Assembly: GCA_949316235.1 (NCBI GenBank)
Contig: OX438749.1
Coordinates: forward strand, 21,716,414-21,780,413
DNA from: Oegoconia quadripuncta
Taxonomy: Eukaryota; Arthropoda; Insecta; Lepidoptera; Autostichidae
DNA length: 64,000 nt
Direction: 5' to 3'
Positions within the stretch are counted from its first letter, which is position 1; each line of letters starts with the position of its first letter. The notes beneath the pieces are model-generated. The model was not told where the DNA came from, ran no database searches, and saw only the letters and a program-made list of their open reading frames with translations. This document shows, piece by piece, positions 12,101-27,100 of the stretch. Position numbers and translations under genes: made by a program.

Positions 12101-15100
12101 CTCGGTGCGGGATGATCTACATGGAGCCTGATCAGCTTGGTAACCGACACAGGTTTTTTTTTTATATGAGAGGGCGGCAAACGAGCATGCGGGTCACCTG
12201 ATGGAAAGCAATCACCGCCGCCCATGGACACCCGCAACACCAAAAGGGTCACAGATGCGTTTCCGGCCTTTGAGGAAGGTGTAGGCTCGTTTCTTGAAGG
12301 TTCCAATGTCGTACTAGTTCGGGAATACCGCTGCCGGAAGTCCGTTCCACAGGTTCCACATGTTCACACCTGTTGCCATTGGAGTAGGCACAGACTGTTG
12401 ATTTCCATCTGCAACAATCCTGACATACTACGTTTGCTTCTTCCACTCTCATCAAATGCTCCATACACGCTAGTCGGTTAGTGGTTGACCGCACCTGACC
12501 TTTTGTGAGTACGTTTTAACCGCCTTCCTGGCTCAATGTAATAGGGTTTATGGATCTAAGGTCGCGGATGCGATTCCAGCGGGGTACATGTTTAGTACTC
12601 GGTTTGGGTGGTAGGACATTTTATATGTCCGCTTGGCTAGCTACCACCATGGCGGCAGATTTAGATAATGGTAGCTAGCCTGGCGGACATTTTAAAATGC
12701 CCTACCGCCAACCAAACCGAGTACTTAAACATGTACCCCGCTGGGGATCGAACCCGCAACCTTCGAATCGTAAACCCAATGTTGTTTACAATGAGCCACG
12801 GAGGCGCTATAGGATAGGTTCCAGTTTAGAAGTCGCCTTATAAGAAATTCCGAAATCTTTTAGGTTGGCCTGCATTCCTCGCATCATACAACACGCACCT
12901 GAGCAAGAAATTGATCCCGGAGCAATTCGAACTGATCCAGGAACTGATAGACTGGCTGGTGCCGCCCATCTTCGAGTTCCTGCTCACCAAGTGTCACCAC
13001 TTCGTTAATGTTGGGGAGATACATCAGTTCTATGTGAGTCTTCTATCCTACTTCCTACTAAACTAATATTATAAATACTAAAGTTTGGGTGTTTATTTGT
13101 TGTTCAATCACGCCGAAACTGATGAACGGATTTGGATGAAAAACATACACTTCTTCACTTACTTCACTGTGTGTTTGAGGTCAAGTGCTAACCCGTTGTG
13201 CCAGTTGAAAGGTGCCAGCTGAAAATCAGCGGTGTGGCACAGAATTTATATACTCAGTACTATATGGTTCATGCCACAGCATTATGCTGAGTTGGAACCT
13301 ATATCAGCTTGCATTATTATCTTTTAGTATTATTATTTCAAAATTTTCATGTACCATGCCCATTGTAAGCTGAATAAATGTTTTTTTCTTTCTTTCTTGT
13401 GGATAAAAAAAAATACCCTGGACTAAAATAAAGTATATGTTGTATCCCGATAAAGTAAGTAGTAAAGTTATTCCGATCAAGCGAAGGCGCAAAGCTAGTA
13501 TTTCATAAGTGAAAGTTGGTTGTTTGTTGGTGGATCATGCTTTAATGTGACTTAACAAACTGGAGAGGTACAGACGACCGTCAGAGAAAAATTTGCTAGC
13601 AACGACGGATGGAACACGACGTGTACCGTCTAATTGTCTAGTCTAGTAGAATCGGTCCGTCGGTACGTTCGTCCTGGGGTATATAAATCATACTCTCTAT
13701 ATACGAGGAAAAGCCTATATCCTTGCAGTGGGATGTTTACAGGCTGATGATGATGACACATGGACTGGACAGACACACACCCGTAATTTTTCGTAGTAAA
13801 AATACAGTCGTATTTAGAACTTCCGGTTTAGGAGTCTCGTGGACAAATCGCCTTAGTATTTCTGATTATTTTTACAAGTTTTTATTTAGCTTGCAAATGT
13901 ACGTAAGTTGTCATTTTCAAAATTGCCTAACCATTTTTCAACCATTTGCTGATTGAGCTGAAATTGGGCATAATTAGGTAAGTTAAGTGACAATGCAATG
14001 TTATGGTACCGTCGAGGTGATCTGATGATGGAGCCGTAGTGTACCAACTGGAACCCCCTGATAGCAAATGGCTATATAGTTGAATTGGGGCTAGTTTGTT
14101 TTGTTGAGCACTTTTCATTACACATGATGGTGAGGGTCTGAAGTTGGAGCCAAAAGGTTGCCACTGGAACGTCTTAATGGACGTTATATTAGGTCCTTAC
14201 CTATGAAATTGGCGTTTTGTATGAAGAATTTCATTAAGAATGTTTTTTCCATACAAACATTTTTGATTTTTTTTGGGAACGGCAAATCCAAATTTAGCTT
14301 AACTTTGTGTGTATTATCGGATAACATTAAGTTAAGTATAGGCACCGTTAATTTTTAAAAGTAACCGCTTTATAAAAGTTTCAGCGAATCTAAGAAATGA
14401 TTATGGGAAGCACATGAAAAGAGCTCTGTTCAAATTATTTTTATTATGTGTAACACACTGACACACACAACACAGACGAACAGAATATTTGAGGCTCTCG
14501 ATCAGTCAATAGATGTACACATTCACATTATCACTCTTTCATTCACACATTATTCGATCGCAATTCATTCGTTCAGTCCTGTCAAAAACGAGTCGGGCAT
14601 TCGAATATTGACCACAGCTGTGAGCGGACGCAGTTAGTCTCACTCAGTGAAATAAAAGTCATAAATTCTACCATAATAGTTTTCTTGAATATCCTTCTGG
14701 GCGTCACAATGTGATTTAATATGAAACCTTGAAATAATATTCCATTTTCCAAATAAAAAACAAATTTGGATATAGCCACGGAACGGTAGATATAGCTTTG
14801 AAAATCGCAGGAATTGGTACATATGATTAACGAAGAAAAAAACTCCAATTTCATAGGTAAAGACCCAATATTATTCGTTGTACTAGAATAATATGTGATA
14901 ATCATAATGGCGTATTAAAAGCTTGTTTTTAAAAGGATTTAAAGTTAAAAAGCAGCTTTGCCGCCTGCAACTTTGCCCATGTGGTTTAATTTTATCTTGG
15001 AGTAATCCTCGTAAGATATCCCTAGGGAACCTTTACTAAGGTAAACAGTATCCTATGTCTTCTTCCAGGACATTTTCTGTGTGCTTTTCCAACAAATCCA

Positions 15101-18100
15101 ATCAAACTAATATTATAAATGCGTTTGGATGTTTGTTTGTTGCTTAATCATAGCAAATTATTTGGCTCAATGATGGTAAGTTATTATCAAATTTAAAGGT
15201 ACTTTTCCATCGTCTTTTTACCCGAGGGTAATGTTTTTCGAGTGTATATTTGTAGATTTTTGTGTAACCTCCTGCAGACTAAACGGTTTGTCCGATTTTA
15301 AAGTGCAAGGTGTTGTTTAGATTCACCTTGATCTCTAGTATCATAGGATAAAATGTTTATGGTAAAAATCCTACATGGCGCCCGGAAAATACAAAAAAGG
15401 TATCTGGTTTTTTGGTTATGCACAATGGATTGATACTTGGACCTCAATCACACCTGATGTTAAGTGAAGATGAGGTCGAAGGTGGAAGCGTACTGACCCG
15501 GAAACCCCCAACACATTTGGGGGACTGGCTATCTTATCTCTGACAATCGGAACACGACAATGCTATTAACATTGCTGCTTGGCGGCAGATTTAGATAAGA
15601 TGGTGGTAGCTAGCTAGGCGGACATTTAAAATGCCCTACCACTAACTAAACCGAGTTCTTAAACATGTACCCTGCTGGGGATCGAACCCGCGACCACCGA
15701 ATCGTAAACCCAATGTTGTTTACATGGAGCCACGGAGGCGGTTATTTCCTCGTGTATAATGGAACTGGCACTTTTGCCTCCAGTCGTTCACCCGTCTGTT
15801 CTCGTGTCTGCTGGAGAGCGAGTCTCAATTCAGCACCGTGTGGCTGCAGTGCACCTTCGTCTTCTGCCTGCTGTGGGGACTCTGCGCTACCATCAACGGT
15901 AATTGTTGTTACTTACGTATCCACAATAATAATAATAGAATAAATATTCTTTAGGAGCGACGGTGGCTCAGCGGTTAAGACGCTGTGTCCCAATTATTTA
16001 GGAGGTCCGGGTTCGATTCCCAGGCAGGATATGTACCAATGAGTTTTAAAATTTAAGTTAATTATGTGCATTTATCCGACTGCTCTTAAACCGTGAAGGA
16101 AAACATCGTGACGAAATCTACATGCCTGAGAAATAAAAATTCAAAGGCATGTGAAGTCCCCAAACTGCATTGGGCCACCGCGGCCCATAGTCCCTCATAT
16201 ATGAGGGAAAGTCTATATCCCTGCAGTGGGATATTTACGGATTATGATGAAATATCCTTTGACTTACACACAGCGCCTTCTAGTTCCACTTGTATTATGG
16301 ATACCAGGTCGTTAACATACTTCAAACTTCAAGCATGTATTTCAACGTAAGATACATGATATCATTTGTTGAATGTCAATTTAAATCTACTGGAAATAAA
16401 AAAAGTTTATTGCATTTATCTGTCAGTCGGTATGTCCAAGCTACTACCGCACGTTAGTAACTTATTAGTAATCTGTGCTACCGCTTCGGAAAGGGAAATC
16501 ATCTGTGGGAAAAGAAGCGGCGCAAGAAACCCACAGGATCAGGATTGTTGTCCTTTTTTTTAAAAAAAAATAGCCTATATAACTAATACAATTTTATAAT
16601 TAATTATACATATAAATATACATACATAAAGTCAAACTACGGTTATAAGCAATCATTTAGAGGTAACTTCCGATTTGCGGCGTGGTGCTGGAACGATTTA
16701 CCCCCTCCTATTAAAAAATGTGGATCACTGCGAACTTTTAAGAGGGAATGTAAGAAATGGCACTTACATAAACAGGAGTTTGCGTGCATCTGGTCCTTCA
16801 AAAAATAAAAATGTACTAGTTATATAATTAATTAGTTGGTGCAGAATTTGTCAGTGTCGAGTACAGTTCTCTGCCAGTATGATATGTTATGCTTGTGTAT
16901 ACCTAAGGTACTGGTCAAACTCACAGAATTTTATAATGATCATCTCGCAGTTTTATCACTTTCGTATTTTATTTACTTATTTTAGTTTCTACCCTATTTT
17001 ATTTTAATTTTCAATAGAGGATAGCATTTATCAGGGTATATTGTTCACTTTGTCCCATTCTTCTCTGGCCACAGGGAAATTGAAACTATTTGTATTTTAT
17101 TGTGCTAATAATATCTGTATATTTTTTTTGTTCAAAGTAGTTCAAATTGGCACGAAAGATGGCGCTGACAGATGGGGCCTCTTATTTCTTACATTTTAAT
17201 TTAATTTCTACATTATCCAGAGCCACGCTTAAGCATAAAAAAAAAGTCGCCCATACTTTCTTTGGTGGCAGCAACTACTCTGCTGGGGGGGACTGAAAAT
17301 CAGCAACACTGCTGAGTGCTGAGTCCCTACCCATTCATCACAATACTGTGGTTCTCGATTCTATGTATGCTTGTGTTTTCTTTTTTACTTCGAAGTTACT
17401 TACTTTTTTAAGTCGAAATAACTCAATTGATTCCGGCCGAAGTCGGTGGCGTCTAAGTATATGCCGTATATTGCCTTATATGCAAATTCCAGGCGACAGC
17501 CGCAAAACCTTCGATTCCTTCTTCCGTAAACTTCTCGACGGCAACAACGCCACCTACCCAAAGCCGAAGTCATTCAAGCTGACCAAGAACCAGCTCTTCC
17601 AAGAGAAGGACACGGTCTTCGACTACGTGTACGATAAGCGGAACGGCGGCACCTGGATACCTTGGGCAGAGCTGGAGAAGGAAGTGCCTTTGGCGCCTAC
17701 TGCTAAAGTATATTTTCTTATCGTATCTAAGTCTGTCGCCAGGTAGCAATATTGATAGCATTGTTGTGTTCCGTCTGTTTGAGATAAGATAACCAGCCAA
17801 ATAAGTTAGGGATTCCCGGTGAGCGGGCTTCCACCGTTAGCCTCATCTTTAGATATGAATCGTTGGTACATAATAAATTTAACATTTTCAAGATTTAGAT
17901 TGAAAAAGTATGGGATAAGATGATCTCGGCCTTGCACCATCAGCTAGGTCTTGACGTCACGAGGTCGGGCGGTGGGTTCGAATTCCGCTAGGGATAAATG
18001 TTTGTCTGATGGATGAGTATGTTATTCCTCTGTCAGGGATGTTTACATAAATATAATCTCTTATCTTATATGGAGCGTCGGTGGCTCAGCGGTTAAGACG

Positions 18101-21100
18101 CGTTCTCCCGATTTAGGAGGTCCGGGTTCGATTAGACCATGTACCAATGAGTTATTAAATTTAATTACTTATGTGCATTTATCCGACTGCTCTTAAACGG
18201 TACAGGAAAACATCGTGAGGAAACTTGCATGCCTGTTAAATAAACATCAAAGGCATGTGAAGTCCCCAACCCGCATTGGGTCAGCGTGGTGGATTATGGC
18301 CCATACTCCCTCATATACGAGGGAAGGCTTATATCCCTGCTGTGGTTTACAAACTTACAGCTTGTTATGAAAGTTTTCACATATAGATTTCTATATAAAA
18401 GGAACACAAATTATATTTAGAAGAAAAGGAAGAAAAACTTATATTACATGTGTGTATCTTAATCACCACCGGTTGGTGTAGTGGATAGTGACCCTGTCAG
18501 CGAAACCAACGGTTGCGGGTTCGAATCCCGCGAGGGGTAAATGTTTGTGTGGTGAATACGAACATTTATTCCCGAGTAATGGATGTTAATATAAATATTT
18601 ATGTATGTTTATCCATTATCTAGTATCTATAGCACAAGCTTTGCTTAGTTTGGGACTAGATGATCGGTGTAAGTGTCCGAAATATTAAAAAAAATGTGAC
18701 TTTTTACAGAAAAGAACACATGATTAGACTACTGCAACTGAATATAAAATTCCTTGCCCCAGGTTAACGATCTAATCATCCTAACGAACGAGAACGCTTG
18801 CCTGCGCTACTTCGTGGCGAAGATGGTGCGCTCGCGCATCCCGATCCTCATCGTGGGGCCCACGGGCACGGGCAAGTCGTCGCTCATCATCAACTTCCTG
18901 CTCAGCCTGCCCAAGGAGAGATACATCACCAACACCATCAACTTCTCCGCCAGGACTACTGCCAATCAGGTGTGTGAGGCAAACATAATAATAATAATAA
19001 ATAATAATAATAAAAGATATTTATTCACCACAAGGTTAATTTAACAAGTAATTAATTGATAATAAATTCGGTCAAACTGTGATGAAAAGGTAAGGACTCA
19101 GCAGATTTGCTGATTTTCAGTCCCCCCCAAGTAGAGTAGTTGCTGCCACCAAGGAATTAATTACTATTACTCTATGAATAAATTTAAACATTAACAAAAA
19201 GTAAACAAAACAAAAATCTATATCTAAAATCAACTCAAAAACAACTGCAAGTGATAAACCATAAAAAGCTAGACACGAGAAGGTATCATATAGGTAGGTA
19301 TTTGGTAAACACTCAAACCACGTGTTTCTTTCCAACAAAATCGAAGACTTGGACGTTTTAACGACGATAGGCTCACCGTGTGCATTTCTGTATATTTTGT
19401 GTGGGGAACCGTGGATGTTGTTTTATGCATTAATGTTTTGAACACCCAATCGATAATATTTGGGATATCTCTGACCACCCGATTTGGGATAAAGGTCGTA
19501 GCGTTATGTATATGTATTGAGTTTTAACAGAGCAGCTCCCAACTGTACAAGTTAAATGCCATACACAATAAAGATTAAATTTCTTTTTTTTCTAATTGTT
19601 CTAAGTTTTTGTTCTAGACATTATCACCTTCTTGCACTGGTCCCAATTTATTTCGAGTCGGTCTTTTTCTTCCATTCTCCTCTTATCGGCCGTAACCTCA
19701 TCATCCACGCCATTTTCGTTCATGTTATCGTTTTTTTTGTTTCATTATTGTATAACAGCAAATCCTACTTTATAATATTTATTGAAAGATGTGTGTTTGT
19801 GATGTGTGCGAAAAAAAAAAAAAAACTGTTGTTACTGTAGTCAGGGGCAGGCTGAAAATCAGTGCTGTGTGGCTGCGCCGCCCAGCGTACGCTGAGTCTG
19901 TTCGCATCATACACGCACGCGTATCTTTTATTATTTAATTTATTATTATGTTTTGTAAAATGGCCTCCTTTTTTTTGAAAACTAAGGGCCGTATTGACGG
20001 GGCAGTCTCAGGATTGAGGTCAAGTCTCACTCTCAATAATATAATATGTATTTGATACTGTACAAATTCAGATTAGACGGAATAAATAGAATTATTCTGG
20101 ATTAAGACAGGACACAGGCGAAGCCGCGGGTGGAAAGCTAGTTTATTATAAAATAAATAGTATCGATACGATAGTGACATTTTTTCAAGGTCACGATATT
20201 ATCGATAGCCCACTAATTGGTATAACACTACTTTGAGTTCTTTACCTCGTCTTTAAAACCTCCTTTACAGAATGGCATCGTCACTACTTGATCATGTCAA
20301 ATCTTTGTTACAGACACAAGACATCATCATGTCCAAAGTGGACAGGCGACGTAAAGGTGTATTTGGACCATCGATGGGTAAAAAGGTCAGTAAACCATAC
20401 AAGCTTTTATCTTCCACATAAAGGAACATCCAGTGGGGTCTGGTGACGTCCTTGCAAAGTTATGCTTGGTTATTTCGCTACAACCTTTAATGTTTGGAGC
20501 ATGTAGGGGCGAGCGACATGCTGAGACATGCAGTTTTGGCCTCCGCGTGGGCGCGCATGTGAAGCGAGGGCCAGTCGTTCCCCGTTACGCGTCCCGCCCG
20601 GTATACTACAATTTCCACATATATTATCAATGTAACTTTGTGCCTCTGTTTTGTGTACATCCTAAAGTGACAATAGAACTTTGACCTTGATTCAGAACTT
20701 TCATTTACGCACCCCTGCCAAGCACCTTCTGAAACAGTGAACTATATAGGTATATAACATATCCCGAAACTGGTGACGTTACAAAGTAAGATACCCTTTC
20801 TAAAGTGGTGACGTAAGATATCCCTCGAAAGTGGTGACCCCGACGTGAACAACCACCTCACGTTGGAAGAGGGTGTTTTATTTATTTTATTTATTTGGGA
20901 CAGTTAACAACAACATTATTAAAAGGTTCTTATAATCTATAAATAGAAAACTTAATGTATGTAAGAAAAAAATCTAGAATCGTTTAAGAAATGTCAGCCG
21001 TTTACACAAAGTCACTAAGTCATTTAAGGAGCAATGTATACGCTTTTATAATAAGGTTCCAGTGGACATTAAAAATTTACCTTTAAATAAATTTAAAACC

Positions 21101-24100
21101 ATAATAAAACAGACATTATTTATCAAAGGCTATTATATTATTTCTGACTGTCTCGATGATAAGAAGGCATGGACATAGACGGCTCGGCGATAATCAGTCT
21201 TATTTAAAAAGTTATTTAAAAAATTTAAAAACTTATTTAAAAGAGCAACCCTTGACTTTCTTGCTCGTTCTTCTCTGAGTAATGAGCTTTGTGAATGAGC
21301 AATAATGTCAAAAACTTTAAAGATAAAATATGTGACGTTTTCAAGTGATAATTTTTATGCTACGAAATAAATATTTTTTGATTTGACTTACAATTACAAT
21401 CTCGTTCTAAACTATTCGCCAAGTCGTCTCAAACTGGTTTATATAAAAATATGCAACGAATTGAGAACCACCTCGTTTTCATGTGAGGTCGTTAAAATTC
21501 GAATGGCATTGCAGTGCGTGCTTTTCGTGGACGACCTGAGCATGCCGCAGAAGGAACAGTGGGGCGCGCAGCCGCCGCTGGAGCTGCTGCGGCAGTGGAT
21601 CGACCATGGACACTGGTACGACCTCAAGGAGATGGTGCGACAGGAGGTCGTTGACGTGGTCAGTGCTAGACTCCACTTTTCCACTTCTCTATTCTTAACC
21701 CTAATATCTTCATTAACCCTCGACGAAAAACGACGGGTGTCATGTGATTGACGGCGTTGTGTGTTTGTGTATGTGTGGGGGTGTGTATGAGTGTGTATGT
21801 GAGGACGTGAGTATTAATGAGTGTGTGTATGTATATGTGGGGGTGTATGTATGTGTGTGAGAATGAGAATCGTTTATTGTTCTCATTAAGCAACACATCC
21901 ATACATGTATAAATGCGAAAATAACCAACGAACACTGTGAAATTTGGAGCGGAGGAAATCAAAGTAATCTGTGGATGATATCATAGGCTTTCATTTTCAA
22001 TTTATGGTTTATTTAATGTTTAATTGATATCATTTATTTAAAAAAAGAAGTGTGAAACATTCCGTAAAAGTGTTCTACCCTGTTAAACGAGTTAAACGTA
22101 GTAACCGGTTCGGTAGTGTTTACACAATACGTGAACAAAATGGGCGTCGCGGGTTCGATTCCCATCCGAGTACTACTTGATTTGATTGGTGGTAGGGCAT
22201 TTTTAAATATGCACTACCATCTTATCCAGTTCTGCCGCCTAACAGCAATGTTGTGTTCTGGTGGTGAGTGTGCTTCCAACTTCGTTGCTAACCCATCGTG
22301 CATAAATCGAAACAAACAGTGTTCAGTAGTTTTGCATATTTATATTATTCCAATCTCTTCGTCCAGCTGTTCGTATCAGCGATGCTGCCTCCCGGCGGCG
22401 GATCGAACCTGATCTCCTCGCGTCTGACCCGCCACATGCTGCTGGTGACCCTGGATTCTTTCGAGGACAACACCCTCAACAAGATCTTCGGCACGATCAT
22501 GGACTGGCACTTCGCTAAGGGCTTCAATGAGACGCTGGCGAGGCAGAGTAAGGTAGGGTCATTCGTTTACCTACATCTTCATTTGCCCTCGAATTTCGAC
22601 TTGTGGTAGGCGATCAACAAGGGTGATGCCTAACATGGAACGCTCCATTGCTCAATGTGCCACCAATATTACCTTAATAAAATATTAAGAGGGCTTAAAC
22701 CGTGCAATGGAGCCCTCTTTTTTTAAAATACAGCATAAATCAAAAATATTGCTCTAAACTGCACTCGAAAACTATAAATAATACCTAGAAAATTATAAAT
22801 AATACCTAAATAATTTTAATTACGGGAATTTTAAATTATTGATAAAAACGGCCACTTTTTTTTATAATCGTGTATTCTGGAAAATATCAAATGCTATTTA
22901 GGTGTTATTTGTAATTAGCTTTTAGGCTTCTCGAGGGCGTGTCATAATGATTTCTTTGTTCTATTCTGTATTCAAAATTTATTGAATGAGGACGTCACTG
23001 GACCTAATTACCCCTATTAAAATTATTTCCTAATTAGAGCTGTGTGTTTTTCACGGTGTAGTGGGTAAAGTTGCCTGTGGTACTAACGGTTGCGGGTTCG
23101 AATCACGCGAATGCGTAAATGTTTATATAATGAATATGAACAAACATTTTTCTTTGTCTGTAAAACCCTTTATTGTACAAAAAGGTAATATATCAAGATT
23201 CATGGATATTTATATAAATATTTATTACATTTGTTCGTTATCTAGTATTCATAGTAACAAGCTTTACCTAACTTGGTACTAGATAATTTGTGTAAGTTTC
23301 CGAAATATGTATTCGTTCTGTTTTCGTTTCTTTTCAAAACAATGTAAGTACTACTTCTTTTTCTGAGTTTGCAAAAAGAGTTTTTAGGTGAGTGTGGGAG
23401 GCGCTGGTTGTATAATTAAACCACATAATATAATTTTGAACGACTCTATATTGGTAATTAATATGAGACGGTTACAGAGAGTTGCTTAGCCGATCGTGGC
23501 TGAGGTGTGACTAAAGTACTTACTTATATGTAGGTATGTGCTTGTCTCGTACAGTGAGTAATTATCTTTTCCCCCAATATTTTTTAGAATTGTCCGCATT
23601 TCTTTTTCAAATATTTCCCTTTTTAGGCAGGGAAAAAAAATCTTTACCAAAGTATACTATTTCTGATTGGCGGTGAAGATCATGTGTTGACAGAGGTACA
23701 GCCAGCGCCCTCATTATGTTTCCACTCCTTTGTGTACGCCCTTTATGATTACCAATTTTATTTGTTTAAATTAAGAATGCGGATGTACTAACAATTTTGT
23801 TGTATTTAAAAAATAAAACGCTTGGTTATTTTTCATCAATAAAGATTGCGGTGAACGTCGATAGATGGCGCGCAAACTAATTTCTCAAAACGTATAGAGT
23901 TCTACATCTCGCTATCAAAGTTTTCCTATCAGTCGAATGTTAAATTAAGACTTCCAAATGACTGATAGTGTAGGGTCTCGGGACCTTTGGGATTGTTGGA
24001 AGCACCTTATTTTCGGCTGCATCCTGGTCTACCGTTGGAACCGAAGAGGTGGAAGCGCCTCATTCACGGCTGCGTCCAGGCTTTCTAGTCTGCCCTACCG

Positions 24101-27100
24101 ACCTTCGGGTCTCCGTACAGACCTTCGGGTCTCTATACAGGCCTTCGGGTCTCTAAAAACAGGCCTTCGGGTCATTCAAAACAGGCCTTCGGGTCATTAA
24201 ACAGACCTTCGGGTCCGATAATCGAAGCCCTGGGACGAAACGGTCGTGTTCTCATGCCGACTCATTACGGCCCGGGGTTAGGCTAGGGTTTGAGGCTAAT
24301 CCAAGGGCCCTGGATTGGACTTGCCCAAGCGAAGCGGCCCGGCTTTCGAGCCAGTAGATACTTGAAGCCTGGCCTGTTGCCATGGGGTTGTTTAACGCCC
24401 TTGGGTTGCATCGAGCCGGGATGAGAGTATACAGGGCACTAAAAACATTTTTGGTTACCTATTCATTCCAATTTAGTGTTACGGCGGCATCGTTGTGCAC
24501 GATGATTCTGCCAATGTCAGGGTTGAAGTTCACAATGCTAAAGTTGACGATTGTGCGGTAAGTTAAGCTTCTCTAGTTTGTGTAGCTGGAGAAAGGACAA
24601 ACAGAACAACACATATAACCACCACCTCAACACATAATTATGATAATAGATAAACTCAAAGAAGTAGACATTATAGATAAATTATAATATAACGTTGTTA
24701 ACTTTTATAAATTTAGCTAGTGCATATACAAGACGAAGTGAACTTGACTTAATAAGTAGTTAACATTTATGGGGCGGGGCATATTTTTGGGGACAAGGTC
24801 ATAAAGTGGGACAGAAATTCGTGGGCAGATGAAAAATATATGATCGAGCATATAGTCCCTTCCTCTAGTCCACACTCGCATAGCTAAACCAGATCTTAGG
24901 ATACATTATTAAGGTACTACCCTCGCTTTTATAAAGGTTATTGATTTTTTGTTTTGATTTTTACTAAGATGACAAGCAAGCATGGACATGAACCGGTCGG
25001 TGGTATACAGTCTTATGTTTGTTTTATCGAATCACAAACTAATATTTACTTAAAAAAGAGTGATCCAGTTTGATGCTCATTCTTCTCTGGGGAGTCAGCC
25101 TTCAATTACAAATACGCTTTATTGTTTAAATAAGGAAGGTACATTTAAATATCCTATAGAAACTACAAATTAGGTGGCCTTATCGCTAACAGCAATCTCT
25201 TCAACGCAAACCTATCATCACGGAATTCAGTACGAGTAATTAAGTGTCTTGTGAGTGAGCAGTAATTTGTATGTCATAAATATGACTTCAGTTGTTGTTT
25301 TTAAATTACAACAATAATTTTTGCTTGTTAAAACATTTTCTGCTATTTCGCTCTCAACTTCTAAAAGATTATTCAAGTTTTATTATAATATATTAAAGAG
25401 GAATTTCGGATACTTGCACCAATCACCTAGTCCAAACTAAACAAAGCTTGTACCATGGATACTAGATAAAGGATAAACATACGTACATAAATATTTATAT
25501 AAACATCCATGACTCGGGAATAAATGTTCGTATTCATCATACAAACATTTACTCCTCGCGGGATTCGAACCTGCAACCGTTGGTTTCGCTGACAGGGTCA
25601 CTATCGACTACACCAATCCGTCGTCCGTCGTCGTCGTAGATGTTTTTTGTTATTAAAAGCCTTTTTTCCATGGCTATCCTTATAACTAAGTCTGGAATAC
25701 ACCTCGTACAACTTACGTACTATGTCTTAAATTAAAATCCCTTTTCCAGGCCGTAGTCGGAGGAACCATGGACGTATACAAGAGCGTGACCATGCAGTTT
25801 CTACCGACACCTTCAAAATGTCACTATCTGTTCAACTTGCGTGACTTTGCCCGCGTGATCAAGGGTGTGCTACTGGTGCCATCCAGCCGGATGAAGGACA
25901 TGAACAAACTCGTGCTGCTGTGGATACACGAGGCATATAGGGTGTTCTATGACAGGCTGGTGGATGAGAGCGATCGGTAAGCTTGTTAAGTTACTAGAGT
26001 GTATGTGTCGTACGCAAAACTTACGCCTAAGGCTAGGAATATATGTCACATTTTTCCATCAGATAGTCGGATCTGCGGGTCTTTCTCTAACCAAAAAAAC
26101 TTCGGACGGCCGTAACTTCGGACTTTTTCTTTTGCCAAGAATCCTTTATTTGCATACCTTCAGACGTTCCTGGCGTCCCGTACTACATTTTGATGTACAA
26201 CAAATGTAAAATAATGACGATTGGTTTATAATTGACACAGCAAACTGCAAAAGAAAAAGTCCGAAGTCACGGCCGTCCGAAGTAGACCCACTGATAAAAA
26301 GAAAGAAGAAATAGTCATATCGGACGTTCGAATCGAAAATAGCGCCGAAGTTTTTACGATTTTATTATGGGATTTTTCTTCTGTCGGGTCAACACAAGCA
26401 AATATTTTTATAGTTTTTTTTTTTGCAATAAATCAATACAACAAGTAACAGTAATTCGTCGTCTAGTTTTGTTTGTGTAATGTAATATTTGTGTAATGAA
26501 TTCGAACATTTATTCCCAAGTTGGATGTTTATATAAATATTTATGTATGTTTATCCGTTATCTAGTATCCATAGCACAAGCTTTGCTTAGTTCGGGACTA
26601 GATGATTGGTGCAAGTGTCCTAAATATTTTTTTTTTGTCTACGCAACTGCCCTTTTTGTCGCTTGACAGCTGTCAACTTGATCGCCAATCGGCTTTGAGA
26701 GATGTAGGCTATCTCGCACGTGACTCTATGCCACTCGACTCGGGCTAAGTTGTAGTAGCCCTGCTGTAGTCTAAACGACTTGACCGAAAGTTGTCGTTAG
26801 ATTCGTCATGAGTAGGATAAATTTTATGGTAAAACATCCAACATGGCGCCCGCTAAATATAAAATGGCGTCTGTTTCCAAGTATTCAAGCTTGCCCGATT
26901 TTGTAGTAGTAGTACTTCGATTAGTTCCTTTTTAGGGATCCGTATCGCAAAAAGAAATAATTATATAAGTATTGGAAAACCAAAAGAACCCTAAAATATT
27001 TTGTACTTTTATACCAACAGGTTGAAATTGTTCGATGTGGTGTTCAAAGCTGTGTACGGCAACTTCCGCGTACACATGGACCAGGTGCTGAACGAGATGG

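Noticed and set aside
13304..13492. 62-codon minus-strand ORF in intron 9
   Set aside because: Falls in interspersed repeats with no domain or conservation signal.
20433..20684. 83-codon ORF in intron 13 with cysteines and arginines
   Set aside because: No family recognised; it follows an exon 13 donor in proper context, so the region is intron.
23958..24200. 80-codon ORF over the hairpin array
   Set aside because: The repeated peptide only reflects the tandem 20-22-bp units; it changes frame with unit length.
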